A stretch of DNA of 64,000 nt from JAHBNG01 sp039028975. GTDB taxonomy: Bacteria; Chloroflexota; Anaerolineae; Caldilineales; Caldilineaceae. Below, piece after piece: positions 17,643-26,717 of the stretch (position 1 is the first letter of the stretch; each line of letters starts with the position of its first letter). The stretch lies in the NCBI GenBank assembly GCA_039028975.1, contig JBCCHB010000005.1, positions 138,965-202,964 of the forward strand, read 5' to 3'. Made by a program: the position numbers and the translations under genes. Below the pieces are notes generated by a model, which made no database searches, was not told the DNA's origin, and saw only the letters and a list, made by a program, of their open reading frames with translations.

Positions 17643-18782
17643 CAATCCGTCATCGAACTTATCGACGGGCCCAGGGCCTGTGATTCCTTTGAGCTTGGCC
17701 CGGCCATGGACGTGGGTACGGATGTTATGAGAATTTCTCGTGGACGGCCACCCACGTGGGGTCGGTCCTGGCCTCATATTTTTTGTGAGGAGAATCGAGA
17801 AAATATCCGCATCATCAAAGTGAATCACCAAGTAGTGAGCACCATGGCCATCTTTCCCACTGAGGTCCAGGCCGGGACTGTCCAAGGGGAATCGATTGAG
17901 CTAGTGGTTGGAGGAATCAGCGGTGTGGCAACATATCCTGAATTTCGACGCCGCGGCTTTGCCAGTCAGTTGATGCATGATTGCCAAGCCAAGATGCGCA
18001 CTGATGGTTGCGACATTGCACTGCTCTCAACGGGGATCGACAATTGGTATCGCGGCTTTGGCTGGGAGCGGGGAGCCGAAGCATGGACATTTGAGGTGGA
18101 TCGGGGGTCCGTTTCATATCTTCCGCGACTAGAGAACACAACCCAGGTAGAAGAGATCACATACAATCTTTCCGCATTAGCTCGGGTGGTAGAACTGCAT
18201 CAACAAGAAGTGCTCGGTGCCCGACGTCGCCCCGAACATAGCGTTCTTCTGATTACGAGGATTGGCTGCCGTATCTATAGTGCGAGCAAAAATGGCCGTT
18301 TGCAGGCCTACTTAGTTCTACGGGATAATCATGTTTGTGAATATTGTGGGCAACCATCCTGGGTTGCGGGATTGATCCGGACCGTCTTTGAGGAGCTCGA
18401 CGATTCGAGCTTTTCGACAACCCAAATAGATGAAAGGGGACTCTCCTTGACTTTGCGGATGAGCATACATACACCGCCTATAGACGTTGGGCTTGGTAAG
18501 CTTTTCTATGAGCAAGGGCTGCCACATGGACGACGGTACCTGGGTATGATTTATATTGTCAATCCGCAACAGCTCTTTGAGAAGATAGGAGTAGACGTTG
18601 TCGTGGAAAAGGAGAGTGTGGAAGGGGATGGGAAATCCCTTTTGCTTCGTTACGACTCCCATCTTCTCCAAATGAACCAACGCCAGTTGGTAAAATTAAT
18701 CTTCGGGCCAGAACGTTCAACATCACCGTTGAGCAACTATTTCCCCCTCAGCTTCTACCAGTGGCCCTTGGACTTAGTTTGA
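17631..18782 (+). CDS. GNAT N-acetyltransferase, Eis-like architecture
   Basis: A 383-residue protein. An N-terminal GNAT fold has the acetyl-CoA motif ISGVATYPEFRRRGFASQLM (about residues 98-117) and FGWERGAE. A second GNAT-like segment follows (about 180-280), and a C-terminal region resembles the SCP2-like domain of Eis acyltransferases. It transfers an acetyl group to an amine of an unknown acceptor. The start lies in the fourth copy of the 14-bp repeat and has no separate ribosome binding site, so translation may come by re-initiation from the permease gene. It is probably cotranscribed with the importer. Confidence 0.78.
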   Translation: MTSNQSVIELIDGPRACDSFELGPAMDVGTDVMRISRGRPPTWGRSWPHIFCEENRENIRIIKVNHQVVSTMAIFPTEVQAGTVQGESIELVVGGISGVATYPEFRRRGFASQLMHDCQAKMRTDGCDIALLSTGIDNWYRGFGWERGAEAWTFEVDRGSVSYLPRLENTTQVEEITYNLSALARVVELHQQEVLGARRRPEHSVLLITRIGCRIYSASKNGRLQAYLVLRDNHVCEYCGQPSWVAGLIRTVFEELDDSSFSTTQIDERGLSLTLRMSIHTPPIDVGLGKLFYEQGLPHGRRYLGMIYIVNPQQLFEKIGVDVVVEKESVEGDGKSLLLRYDSHLLQMNQRQLVKLIFGPERSTSPLSNYFPLSFYQWPLDLV

Positions 18783-18896
18783 CGATGAAGCAATTTGCCG
18801 AACTCATCATGGGGTCACCAATTTTGGCGTAGGTTTATAGCCATGAAGATCGATGGGTGATGCAAACGTTCTTGATTCAAAAAGGGATGGTGATCG

Positions 18897-20009
18897 ATGA
18901 GTGAAAATGGACTGGATACCTACTTACGAGAAGGAGAACAAAAGGCGCTTACCCTTGACAATCGTGGCCCCATCAAGTTCAATGATGATGGGACGCTGGA
19001 TCAGAAGATCCTGGATGCCTATAACCGCTATGGTTTTTATGTGTTCGAAGGTGTTCTAAGTGCAGAAGAACTCCAAGATCTGAAAACAGACTTTGAGCAG
19101 ATGCTGGAACGAGCACCACATACGAAGGAGGCCAAGGTTGATGGACAGGGCCGCCCAGCATTAGAGGCTGATCTTCAAGGATCATATTTTAATTTCGCTA
19201 AACCACTCAGTGATCCCATGGGCGGTCACGGTCGTCATCATGCCAGAATGACCGAGATTGAACCTCCTGCTGGTTCCCCAGACTATGTGATTGTGAAGAT
19301 TGCCAGCCCGTTGCAAATGATGGATGCCTTTTTACGGCTCTATGGTCATCCCCACTTGTTGGCCGTTGCAGAACAGGTTAACGGCCCAGATTTTACGCCC
19401 TTTGCCGAATCCATCGTCGTCAAGCAGCCAGGGCTAGGGGCATCCGTGGCGTGGCATCAGGATGGCACCCAGCGCTGGGATAAGCCAGACTGGGATCAGG
19501 ATACCCACGGCTTCAATTTTATGGCGCAATTGGATGCAACGAATGCGGCCAATGGATTATGGGTGATACCAGGAACACATAAACAAGGCCAAGTGGACAT
19601 TAAGGCTCTCGTTGCGGCCAACAACGGATCTGACCGTTTGCCAGGAGCGGTGCCCATGGTTTGTCAGCCGGGTGACGTGGCCATTTCCAACCGTCAGGCT
19701 CTCCATGGCTCGTTTGCCAACTCTTCGCCAGATAGACGGGTGTCGCTTATCTTTGGATTCCATCGCCGGTCTTCTGTGCTTGGTGTACAGATAAAGCGAC
19801 CCGATCGGCAGGTGGTCTACGACGCGGAACGCATCCATGAGCGTTCCCGTCTGGTCGCCTTGGCCATTGATGCGCGGCGACAACGCTTTCCCTCAGAGCG
19901 CCCCTATGTTTACAAACCCTTAATTGGAGAGGAAGATGCCAATCGTTGGAACGAAACGACACGGGAAAGCATCCTCAAAAATTATGAGTTAAGGGATCTA
20001 GGGATTTGA
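18897..20009 (+). CDS. PhyH-family Fe(II)/2-oxoglutarate dioxygenase 1
   Basis: A 370-residue protein with the phytanoyl-CoA dioxygenase fold. Its N-terminal helices contain YNRYGFYVFEGVLSAEEL. The metal triad is HxD in VAWHQDGTQRW and the distal His in RQALHGSFANSS; an Arg shortly after (DRRVSLIFGFH) fits the 2-oxoglutarate anchor. A long C-terminal extension (about 300-370) is unlike the shorter paralogues downstream. Family members hydroxylate or oxidatively cleave small organic acids, amines or acyl groups. The substrate is unknown. It is the first of five paralogues within 8 kb. Confidence 0.87.
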   Translation: MSENGLDTYLREGEQKALTLDNRGPIKFNDDGTLDQKILDAYNRYGFYVFEGVLSAEELQDLKTDFEQMLERAPHTKEAKVDGQGRPALEADLQGSYFNFAKPLSDPMGGHGRHHARMTEIEPPAGSPDYVIVKIASPLQMMDAFLRLYGHPHLLAVAEQVNGPDFTPFAESIVVKQPGLGASVAWHQDGTQRWDKPDWDQDTHGFNFMAQLDATNAANGLWVIPGTHKQGQVDIKALVAANNGSDRLPGAVPMVCQPGDVAISNRQALHGSFANSSPDRRVSLIFGFHRRSSVLGVQIKRPDRQVVYDAERIHERSRLVALAIDARRQRFPSERPYVYKPLIGEEDANRWNETTRESILKNYELRDLGI

Positions 20010-20035
20010 GTTCTGGCGAAAAATACCGTTCTATA

Positions 20036-20125
20036 CTGCGGTCGCTTTGAAAACCGGAGTCTTCCGCAGCCTATAAAGGAAAGATCAAACTCGGATTTTC
20101 AAAGGGCACTGAGTATAGCAAAGGA
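20036..20125. repeat. MITE-like imperfect inverted repeat, copy A
   Basis: Left end ctgcggtcgctttgaaaacc and the reverse complement of the right end (ctatactcagtgccctttgaaaatccgag) are related over about 30 bases with some mismatches. A short core (cctataaagg) lies between them. The same ends occur at 30527-30690 and 52415-52500. It fills the gap between two dioxygenase genes. Confidence 0.6.
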
Positions 20126-20133
20126 GCACAACG

Positions 20134-20907
20134 ATGGCTGCACGCACACATTTTTCCGACGAAGACCATCAGTACTTTATGGCACAAGGCTATCTTCGTT
20201 TGGGAGCGCTGTTGGACGAAGAAGCATTGACCGCCCTACAAGAGCGCGTTGACGCAATCATGCTGGGCCAAGTTCCCTATCCAGCTATGTCCTTTCAACT
20301 CGATGGTACGTCGAGCGAATATCATGATCTGCTCCCCGACACGCCAGCTCACAAAGGCGCGACGCTAGCCTATCGGCGCATTACGGGATTGGAGCTAGAC
20401 CCACTTTTTCTGACCTATATTCAACATCCATTGTTCCAAGCGATCACTCGACGCTACATTGGTGAAGACGTCTCGATCTTTCGGGCCATGTTTATGAACA
20501 AACCAGCCGAGCAGGGCACTGTGCTGCCCTGGCATCAGGATGTTGGGACTGGTTGGGGGTTAGATCGCAACCCCACAATTACCATCTGGACAGCCCTAGA
20601 CGACGCCACGGTTGCCAATGGCTGTATGCAGATTGTGCCAGGAAGCCACCAGTTGGGGATTCTAAATCCCAATCACTATGTCTCTGAAGCGGATCAAGCC
20701 CAGTATACCCGGGAACAAGATATGATTGATCTGGAAGTCGCGGCCGGCGAGACGATTCTCCTCCACAATTTTCTATTGCACCGCTCGGGCGTCAATCGGA
20801 CCAAAATGCCGCGGCGTGCCCTGAGTGTGGCGTACATGGATGCCGAGACGAAAGCGGTGGACGGTGATGATACGTTTCCAAAGATCTTTGGCGAGCGAGC
20901 TTTATAG
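20134..20907 (+). CDS. PhyH-family dioxygenase 2
   Basis: A 257-residue protein. Fe ligands: LPWHQDVGTGW (HxD) and the distal His in NFLLHRSGVNRT, with the Arg of PRRALSVAYMD as likely 2-oxoglutarate anchor. NGCMQIVPGSHQ is the conserved strand after the HxD. A good ribosome binding site (aaaggagcac) precedes ATG 20134. It is compact and close to the family's minimum length. It is transcribed with dioxygenase 3 (8-base gap). The substrate is unknown. Confidence 0.88.
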   Translation: MAARTHFSDEDHQYFMAQGYLRLGALLDEEALTALQERVDAIMLGQVPYPAMSFQLDGTSSEYHDLLPDTPAHKGATLAYRRITGLELDPLFLTYIQHPLFQAITRRYIGEDVSIFRAMFMNKPAEQGTVLPWHQDVGTGWGLDRNPTITIWTALDDATVANGCMQIVPGSHQLGILNPNHYVSEADQAQYTREQDMIDLEVAAGETILLHNFLLHRSGVNRTKMPRRALSVAYMDAETKAVDGDDTFPKIFGERAL

Positions 20908-20915
20908 GGTACATC

Positions 20916-21710
20916 ATGGTGGAGAATCTATTCAACCGCATGAAGCTTGACGGTTGGTGCGTTGTCAAAAATGTCATTCCAGCGAGTAAAGTAACCACTG
21001 TCCGAGAAAATATTCTAACGGTTACAGAGGCCCATCGCAATCCCGCGGCCCCAAAACAGATCGGCCACGTGTCAGGCGTGATCAACCACGATCAATCGTT
21101 CGCTCCCTATCTGGTCGATGAGCGGTTGATGTCGCTGGTTGAAGCACAGATTGGCCCCAACCCGCGCATCTCCTTCACCTCGGCCACAACCAACGAACCG
21201 GGTAACGCTCGTGGCGATTGGCATGCAGATTGGCCCTTTAACCAACGCAACGCCGGATGCATCCTCGCACCTTATCCTGACATGGTAATGCACCTGACAA
21301 CCATCTGGATGCTGGCCGACTTTACCGCGGAGACGGGCGGCACCCTAGTCGTTTCCGGTAGCCATCGTATGAGCAACAATCCAACCGGTGGTTTTGGCCC
21401 CGGCCTCTTAGAGCCATACCCCACCGAGGTCAATGCCACGGGCAGGGCTGGTGACGTGCTGGTGATGGACAGCCGCCTCTGGCACGCCACCGCACCCAAC
21501 GTCTCCACCATAAAGCGCACCGCCATTGTGATCCGTTATGCGCCCTGGTGGTTGGATCTCAGCATCCTCATGCCCGGTTCGGTCACTCGGAAACGACTAC
21601 AGGCTGCGACCGGTAAACGTGAAAACCAAGTCCCCCCCATACCGGCAAAGGTTTATAAAGGATTGTCCGACAATGTGAAGCCGCTATTTGCCCATTGGGT
21701 TGGTGAATAA
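20916..21710 (+). CDS. PhyH-family dioxygenase 3
   Basis: A 264-residue protein with HxD in RGDWHADWPFNQ and the distal His in DSRLWHATAPN. GGTLVVSGSHRMSNNPT is the conserved loop. It lies 8 bases after dioxygenase 2, so the two are cotranscribed. Its sequence differs clearly from the other four paralogues, suggesting a distinct substrate or step rather than a recent duplicate. Confidence 0.87.
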   Translation: MVENLFNRMKLDGWCVVKNVIPASKVTTVRENILTVTEAHRNPAAPKQIGHVSGVINHDQSFAPYLVDERLMSLVEAQIGPNPRISFTSATTNEPGNARGDWHADWPFNQRNAGCILAPYPDMVMHLTTIWMLADFTAETGGTLVVSGSHRMSNNPTGGFGPGLLEPYPTEVNATGRAGDVLVMDSRLWHATAPNVSTIKRTAIVIRYAPWWLDLSILMPGSVTRKRLQAATGKRENQVPPIPAKVYKGLSDNVKPLFAHWVGE

Positions 21711-21760
21711 AATAAGTCCAGAAAATAAAGTCAACGACTCTTTCATCGGGAGAAACATTC

Positions 21761-23397
21761 ATGCAATCACCTCACGGCCACCAATCAGCAGCATTTCGCC
21801 CTCCTATGATGGGGCGGAACGGTATGGTCACCTCTGGCCACGGACTGGCCTCACAAGCAGGCATACGCGTGTTGCAGATGGGGGGCAATGCGATGGATGC
21901 CGCGATCGCCACAGCGGCTGCGTTGGGCGTCGTTGAACCACAAGGCTCTGGCGTGGGGGGCGATGGCTTTATTCTGGTCTATGAGGCAGAGACTGGAGCG
22001 GTTCGAGCGGTCAATGCCACAGGTCCAGCACCCAGCGCAGCCACACGCGAGCTTTATGTGGCCGATGGCGGCATCCCCATGAAAGGGATGCGTAGCGTCT
22101 CTGTCCCTGGCTTGGTCGACGGCTGGTTGTTGGCTCACGAGCGGTACGGACAGCTTCCTTTATCCCAGCTCTTTGCCCCGGCTATCGAACTTTGCGAGGG
22201 CGGTTTTCCCATCAGCCACCGCTTGGCCATGGGTCTACAGGGTGAAAACGCTCGTTTTGCTGAGGATCCCTACACTCGGGCATCTTTACCAACCAGGGAG
22301 CGGCCCTGGCACCAGGGGATCTGCTCGTGCAAAAGAACTTGGCAAGCACATATCGCAAAATAGCGGACGGTGGACGAACGGTCTTTTATGAAGGTGAACT
22401 AGCCAAGGCAATTATCGAGTTCAGCGACGCCTATGATGGGTTGCTTACCGCCAATGATCTGGCCGATTTTCATGCCCATTGGGCAGAGCCGATCCAGACT
22501 ACCTACCGAGGCCATACCGTCTACGAGATGCCGCCCAATTCCAGCGGTCATATCCTGCTTCAAGAATTGAATATGGTCGAACAGTTTGACTTGCAAGCAT
22601 TGGGCTGCAACACGGCAGAGAGCGTCCACTTGATGGTCGAAGCAAAAAAACTAGCCTTTGCTGACCGCGAGCGCTATATGGCTGATCCCAACTGGGTAGA
22701 TGTACCGATTGATGGGCTTCTCTCTAAAGCATACGGCGTAGAACAAGCCCAGCGCATTGACCCTGGCAAGGTCGCTACAGATGTACCACCTGGACTGCCA
22801 GAGCAATTTGAAGATACTACCTGCTTCTGTGTCGCCGACCGTTGGGGCAATGCGGTTTGTGTCCTCCAAAGTATTCAGTCGGGTTTTGGCTCTAGCCTGA
22901 TTGCAGGCGATACGGGAATCTTGCTCAACAACCGCATGACCTACTGGCATCTAGACGCGGACCATCCCAACTGCTTAATGCCGGGTAAGCGGGTGCGCCA
23001 CACCATGAATCCGGTGATTGTGACCCGTGAGGACAGGCCGTTTCTCGTCTGTGGCACGCCGGGTGCGGATACCCAGGTGCAGACCAATCTGCAACTGCTT
23101 ACCCACATTATCGACTTTGGCATGAACCCGCAAGAGGCTGTGGAAGCACCGCGCTGGCGCAGCTTGCAGAATCCCATGGAATCGACTATCCCTCACACCT
23201 GTGACGATCGGCTCCAGTTGGAGGGGCGATTTTCCGCCCAAGTCCGTGAAGGGCTGGCCCAGAAGGGGCATGAACTGGAAATATTGGGCGATTGGGGTGG
23301 ACCCGGTAGCGCCCAGGTGATACTGCTGCATCCTGATTCGGGTGCGCTGTTCGGTGGATCGGATCCGCGTAGGGATGGGTATGCTGTGGGCTGGTAA
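21761..23397 (+). pseudogene. Gamma-glutamyltranspeptidase-family gene broken by a one-base frameshift
   Basis: The frame from ATG 21761 gives the N-terminal part (GHGLASQAGIRVLQMGGNAMDAAIATAAALG, then a GSGVGGDGF motif) and is lost near 22280, ending at 22363. The next frame continues the family sequence (IFTNQGAALAPGDLL, YRKIADGGRTVFYEGELAKAI) to 23397. A single missing base around cgggcatc (22278-22283) explains the break. The Ntn-hydrolase nucleophile Thr region (EDTTCFCVADRWGNAV) and NNRMTYWHLD lie in the second half, so all catalytic parts are present. It is either a real pseudogene or an assembly error. Intact enzymes hydrolyse or transfer gamma-glutamyl amides. Confidence 0.82.
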
Positions 23398-23480
23398 GGC
23401 AATGGCCGTTTAGTGGCAAACATACACCAATTTTCTAATCCGCCAAGAGCCTAATAGCCATCAAAGATAAGGAGAATGCC

Positions 23481-24962
23481 GTGCGTATAGTGACAGGCTG
23501 CATCAGCCACGAAACGAGCACCTTTACCCCAGTGCAGACGACGCGAGAAAGCTTTTTTGAGCGTTTTGGGGAGGTGCGAGGGCTGGATATTCTCGACATG
23601 TTTCGCGGGGTCAACACCCCAACCGGCGGTTTTATCGATGGATCCGAAGCCCACGGCTTTGAGCTAGTTCCAACGATCTGCGCTGAACCCCACCCCAGCG
23701 GACCGGCGCCACGCGCAGTTTTTGAGCAGATTCTCGACGAGATGTTGACGGGGTTCAAGCAGGCCGGTCCAGTTGATGGCGTCTTGCTCGAACTGCACGG
23801 GGCCATGGTGGTCGAGGGAATCGATGATGGCGAGGGTTACATTCTGGCCGCGGTGCGTGATTTGGTCGGCCCAAACGTGCCGATTGTGGGGCAACTGGAC
23901 ATTCACTCCTCCATCTCCCATCAGATGATTGCCATGGCAGATGTTCTAATCGGACGCGAAACCTACCCTGAAATCGACATGGCAGCGCGCGGCCGCGAAT
24001 GCGCCGACGTGCTGATGCGCATCCTCACGGAGGGTCTACGGCCCACCATGGCGCTCAACCGCCTACCGATGATCTGGGGCATGAATCAGGTTACGGCGCA
24101 TTCGCCCATGCGAGAGGCCATCGCCGAATTGCATCATATCGAGGCCCGGCCAGGTGTGATCTGCGGCTCGATTTCTACCGGATTTCCGCTGGCTGATGTC
24201 CCGGACATGGGTTCGTCAGTCTACATCGTGACAGACAACGATCAGGCATTGGCCCAACGCTATGCTGATGAGTTGGCTGCATGGATCTGGGAGCGTCGCG
24301 AAGCGTGGCAGTTGCAGATGCCTAGCACTGCTGCTGTCCTCAAAGAAGCGACACGTAGAGAAAGAGGGGATCAGGGCAGATTTCCCGTTGTCATCGCCGA
24401 CCGCAACGATAACACCGGCGGTGGTTCACCCGGCGACAGTACGGGCATGTTACGCGCTTTCGTAGAAGCGGGTTTGGAGGATGCTTGTATTCTCTACATG
24501 GTCGATTCAGAGGCAGTCGAGCAATGTCACAAGGCAGGAGTTGGAGCCACAATCAGTCTCGATGTGGGCGGTAAATCGACGCCGTTGCAAGGCGAACCAG
24601 TGGCGATGGTGGTTGAAGTCATGGCAATATCGGATGGTGAGTTTCGCTATGATGGCCCCATGTACGCTGGGCTAATGGGCCACATGGGGCCATCTGCCCA
24701 CGTCCAGCAAGGGGGCTTGCACGTGATTCTAACCAACGGTCGCGAGCAGCCCTTTGATACAGCGTTTGCCCGTACGCTAGGGCTAGATCCCAAAAAGATG
24801 CGCTACATTGGTGTCAAGTCTGCGGCCCATTTTCGGGCAGGCTTTGAATCGTGGGCTGGTGTCGTCCACGTTGTTTCAGAGCCAGGTGTACACAGCCATG
24901 ATACGGGGACGCTACAGTTTCATCGGCTGGGGCGAAAGCTCTATCCGTACGATAAGTTTTAG
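23481..24962 (+). CDS. M81-family (MlrC-like) metallopeptidase/amidohydrolase
   Basis: A 493-residue protein starting at GTG with a strong AAGGAGAA ribosome binding site. MlrC-family landmarks: ISHETSTFTP near the N-terminus, LELHGAMVVEGIDDGEG, GQLDIHSSIS, ETYPEIDMAARG and, in the second half, DRNDNTGGGSPGDSTGMLRA. MlrC hydrolyses linearised microcystin fragments. Most M81 homologues act on unknown amides. The usual LDLHAN and NPGGGAPGDGT motifs are slightly altered here (LDIHSS, NTGGGSPGDST). It sits between the ggt-like pseudogene and dioxygenases 4 and 5, consistent with breakdown of an amide-containing substrate. Confidence 0.87.
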   Translation: MRIVTGCISHETSTFTPVQTTRESFFERFGEVRGLDILDMFRGVNTPTGGFIDGSEAHGFELVPTICAEPHPSGPAPRAVFEQILDEMLTGFKQAGPVDGVLLELHGAMVVEGIDDGEGYILAAVRDLVGPNVPIVGQLDIHSSISHQMIAMADVLIGRETYPEIDMAARGRECADVLMRILTEGLRPTMALNRLPMIWGMNQVTAHSPMREAIAELHHIEARPGVICGSISTGFPLADVPDMGSSVYIVTDNDQALAQRYADELAAWIWERREAWQLQMPSTAAVLKEATRRERGDQGRFPVVIADRNDNTGGGSPGDSTGMLRAFVEAGLEDACILYMVDSEAVEQCHKAGVGATISLDVGGKSTPLQGEPVAMVVEVMAISDGEFRYDGPMYAGLMGHMGPSAHVQQGGLHVILTNGREQPFDTAFARTLGLDPKKMRYIGVKSAAHFRAGFESWAGVVHVVSEPGVHSHDTGTLQFHRLGRKLYPYDKF

Positions 24963-25099
24963 GAACGAGAACTAAATAACTTGGTCATGTGATGGGGTTA
25001 TACCCAAGCGAAACGCGCAAGTTATTTGCGACTCATTCCTTAAGAGAGAAAGGCTCACGTTGAATGGGCTGAATGCGAAATTTGAGGTTAGAATCTACT

Positions 25100-25876
25100 A
25101 TGTTAGATGTAGAAATACTTGACCCTCTTGCTGTGGACCGTGCGGCCAGTATCTTTCACCGCGACGGCTTCGTCTGCATCAAAGATCCGCTGACGGATGA
25201 GCAATTCGATCTGCTCAAGGCCGCGTCCGAACACGTGATGCAGGAACAGGAGGAAGCCGTGGGTCGCGCCAACATGAATCGGGGGGTGGCGCGTCACTCC
25301 TTTGGGATGCAGACACATCATTGGGCATGGTGTATGCTTATCGATCTGCCAACGGTTTTGCCCATTTTGGATGTCATTTGGGCAAGCGATGAGTACACCT
25401 GCACCGGTGCGGGCGGTGACTATTCGTTGCCGGGCGCGCGTATTCAACATCTGCATTCAGACCTCGGTAAGGATTTCTTCCAAGACCCTTGGGGGATGTG
25501 CACAGTGCAGGATCCACCGGCACCTTTCATTGTTGTGAACTTCACAATGGTGGACTTTACCGCGGAGAATGGTGCGATTCGCTTTGTCCCCGGTACCCAT
25601 CGTTCACGGGCACCGATCCCCGCATTGGATATCGAACCGGCATGGATGAAGAGCAACCAGCTATGCGCACCAGCCAATACGGCCATTATTCGCGATGTTC
25701 GCTGCTGGCATGGTGGGACAGCTAATAATTCTGACCACAAACGACCGATGACCAGCGCCGGATACTTCGCGCCCTGGCGCCGCCCGCAGGAGGAAAAAGT
25801 GCTGCCGCGTGTGCATTTTGATAGTCTTTCCCCGCGCGGGCAGCGGCTATGCCGATACATCGTCAGCGATGACTGA
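25100..25876 (+). CDS. PhyH-family dioxygenase 4
   Basis: A 258-residue protein from ATG 25100; an in-frame ATG at 25073 is possible, but 25100 has a better placed GAGG and matches where family homology begins (IFHRDGFVCIKDPL). HxD is in QHLHSDLGKDF and the distal His in VRCWHGGTANNS. ENGAIRFVPGTHRS is the conserved core strand. The pattern GGDYSLPGARIQ before the HxD is unlike the other paralogues. Confidence 0.85.
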   Translation: MLDVEILDPLAVDRAASIFHRDGFVCIKDPLTDEQFDLLKAASEHVMQEQEEAVGRANMNRGVARHSFGMQTHHWAWCMLIDLPTVLPILDVIWASDEYTCTGAGGDYSLPGARIQHLHSDLGKDFFQDPWGMCTVQDPPAPFIVVNFTMVDFTAENGAIRFVPGTHRSRAPIPALDIEPAWMKSNQLCAPANTAIIRDVRCWHGGTANNSDHKRPMTSAGYFAPWRRPQEEKVLPRVHFDSLSPRGQRLCRYIVSDD

Positions 25877-25931
25877 AGTGGTCTTGCACTTAATTTGAAT
25901 GAGGAATGTACACAGAGTAAATGAGGATATC

Positions 25932-26663
25932 ATGAAGCAGACCGATTATGATCACTATTGGGAAAAAGGTTGGACTGTGGTGGAAGACGTCTTCTCGGCC
26001 CATGAAGCTGACCAGATTGCTCAGATTGCGCTGGAAACATGCCAGCAGGAGCTAGCAGAGGAAGGTGATAGCTATGTAGTCGATGCATCAGCCAATGGAG
26101 AGATCGCGCCGCGTAAAATTATGCAGCCCTTTTTGAAACATGCAGCGTTTCAAACATTTGTTATGGACGAAAGACTTGGCGCGTTGTTGACCAACTTGCT
26201 AGAAGCACCACCGCTTTTAGCGACCGATCAGATCTTTATGAAACCGCCCCACTTCGGTTCAGCCAAGCCCTATCATCAGGACAACTTTTACTTTCAGTGT
26301 CAGCCTGCGGATCATGTAATCACAGCATGGATCGCGCTGGACGATGTCGATGAAGCGAATGGTTGTTTGCGCTACATTGACGGCTCGCACAAAGGCCCCA
26401 TCTTGCCCCATGATCCGGTGCCTGGGGAACCATATAACTTGGTCCCACCCTCGGCATTAGTGAACCTGCAAAAGGAATCGCTGGCCCTCGTGCGCAAAGG
26501 GGGCGTGGTCTTCCACCACTGCCAGACGCTGCACACGTCCCATCGCAATGAATCGGATCGCTGGCGGCGCGGCTATGCCACCCATTGGGTGACGCGTGAT
26601 GTGCGTTCAGGTAACGCAACGCTGGATCGAGCTTACTACAAAGCGGACGATTATCCGCAATAA
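25932..26663 (+). CDS. PhyH-family dioxygenase 5
   Basis: A 243-residue protein from ATG 25932, preceded by a GAGG ribosome binding site; an upstream in-frame ATG (25899) gives 11 extra residues that look unlikely. HxD is in AKPYHQDNFYF and the distal His in HHCQTLHTSHRN. NGCLRYIDGSHKG is conserved. The Gln/Asn-rich pocket (YHQDNFYFQC) is typical of the ectoine hydroxylase-like branch of PhyH proteins, but the substrate is unproven. It is the last plus-strand gene of the block and converges on the ADP-ribosylglycohydrolase gene. Confidence 0.87.
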   Translation: MKQTDYDHYWEKGWTVVEDVFSAHEADQIAQIALETCQQELAEEGDSYVVDASANGEIAPRKIMQPFLKHAAFQTFVMDERLGALLTNLLEAPPLLATDQIFMKPPHFGSAKPYHQDNFYFQCQPADHVITAWIALDDVDEANGCLRYIDGSHKGPILPHDPVPGEPYNLVPPSALVNLQKESLALVRKGGVVFHHCQTLHTSHRNESDRWRRGYATHWVTRDVRSGNATLDRAYYKADDYPQ

Positions 26664-26717
26664 TGTAAAAGTCACACACAGCGCCGTCCAGGGAGCACTT
26701 CCCGTGCGTTGAACGGA

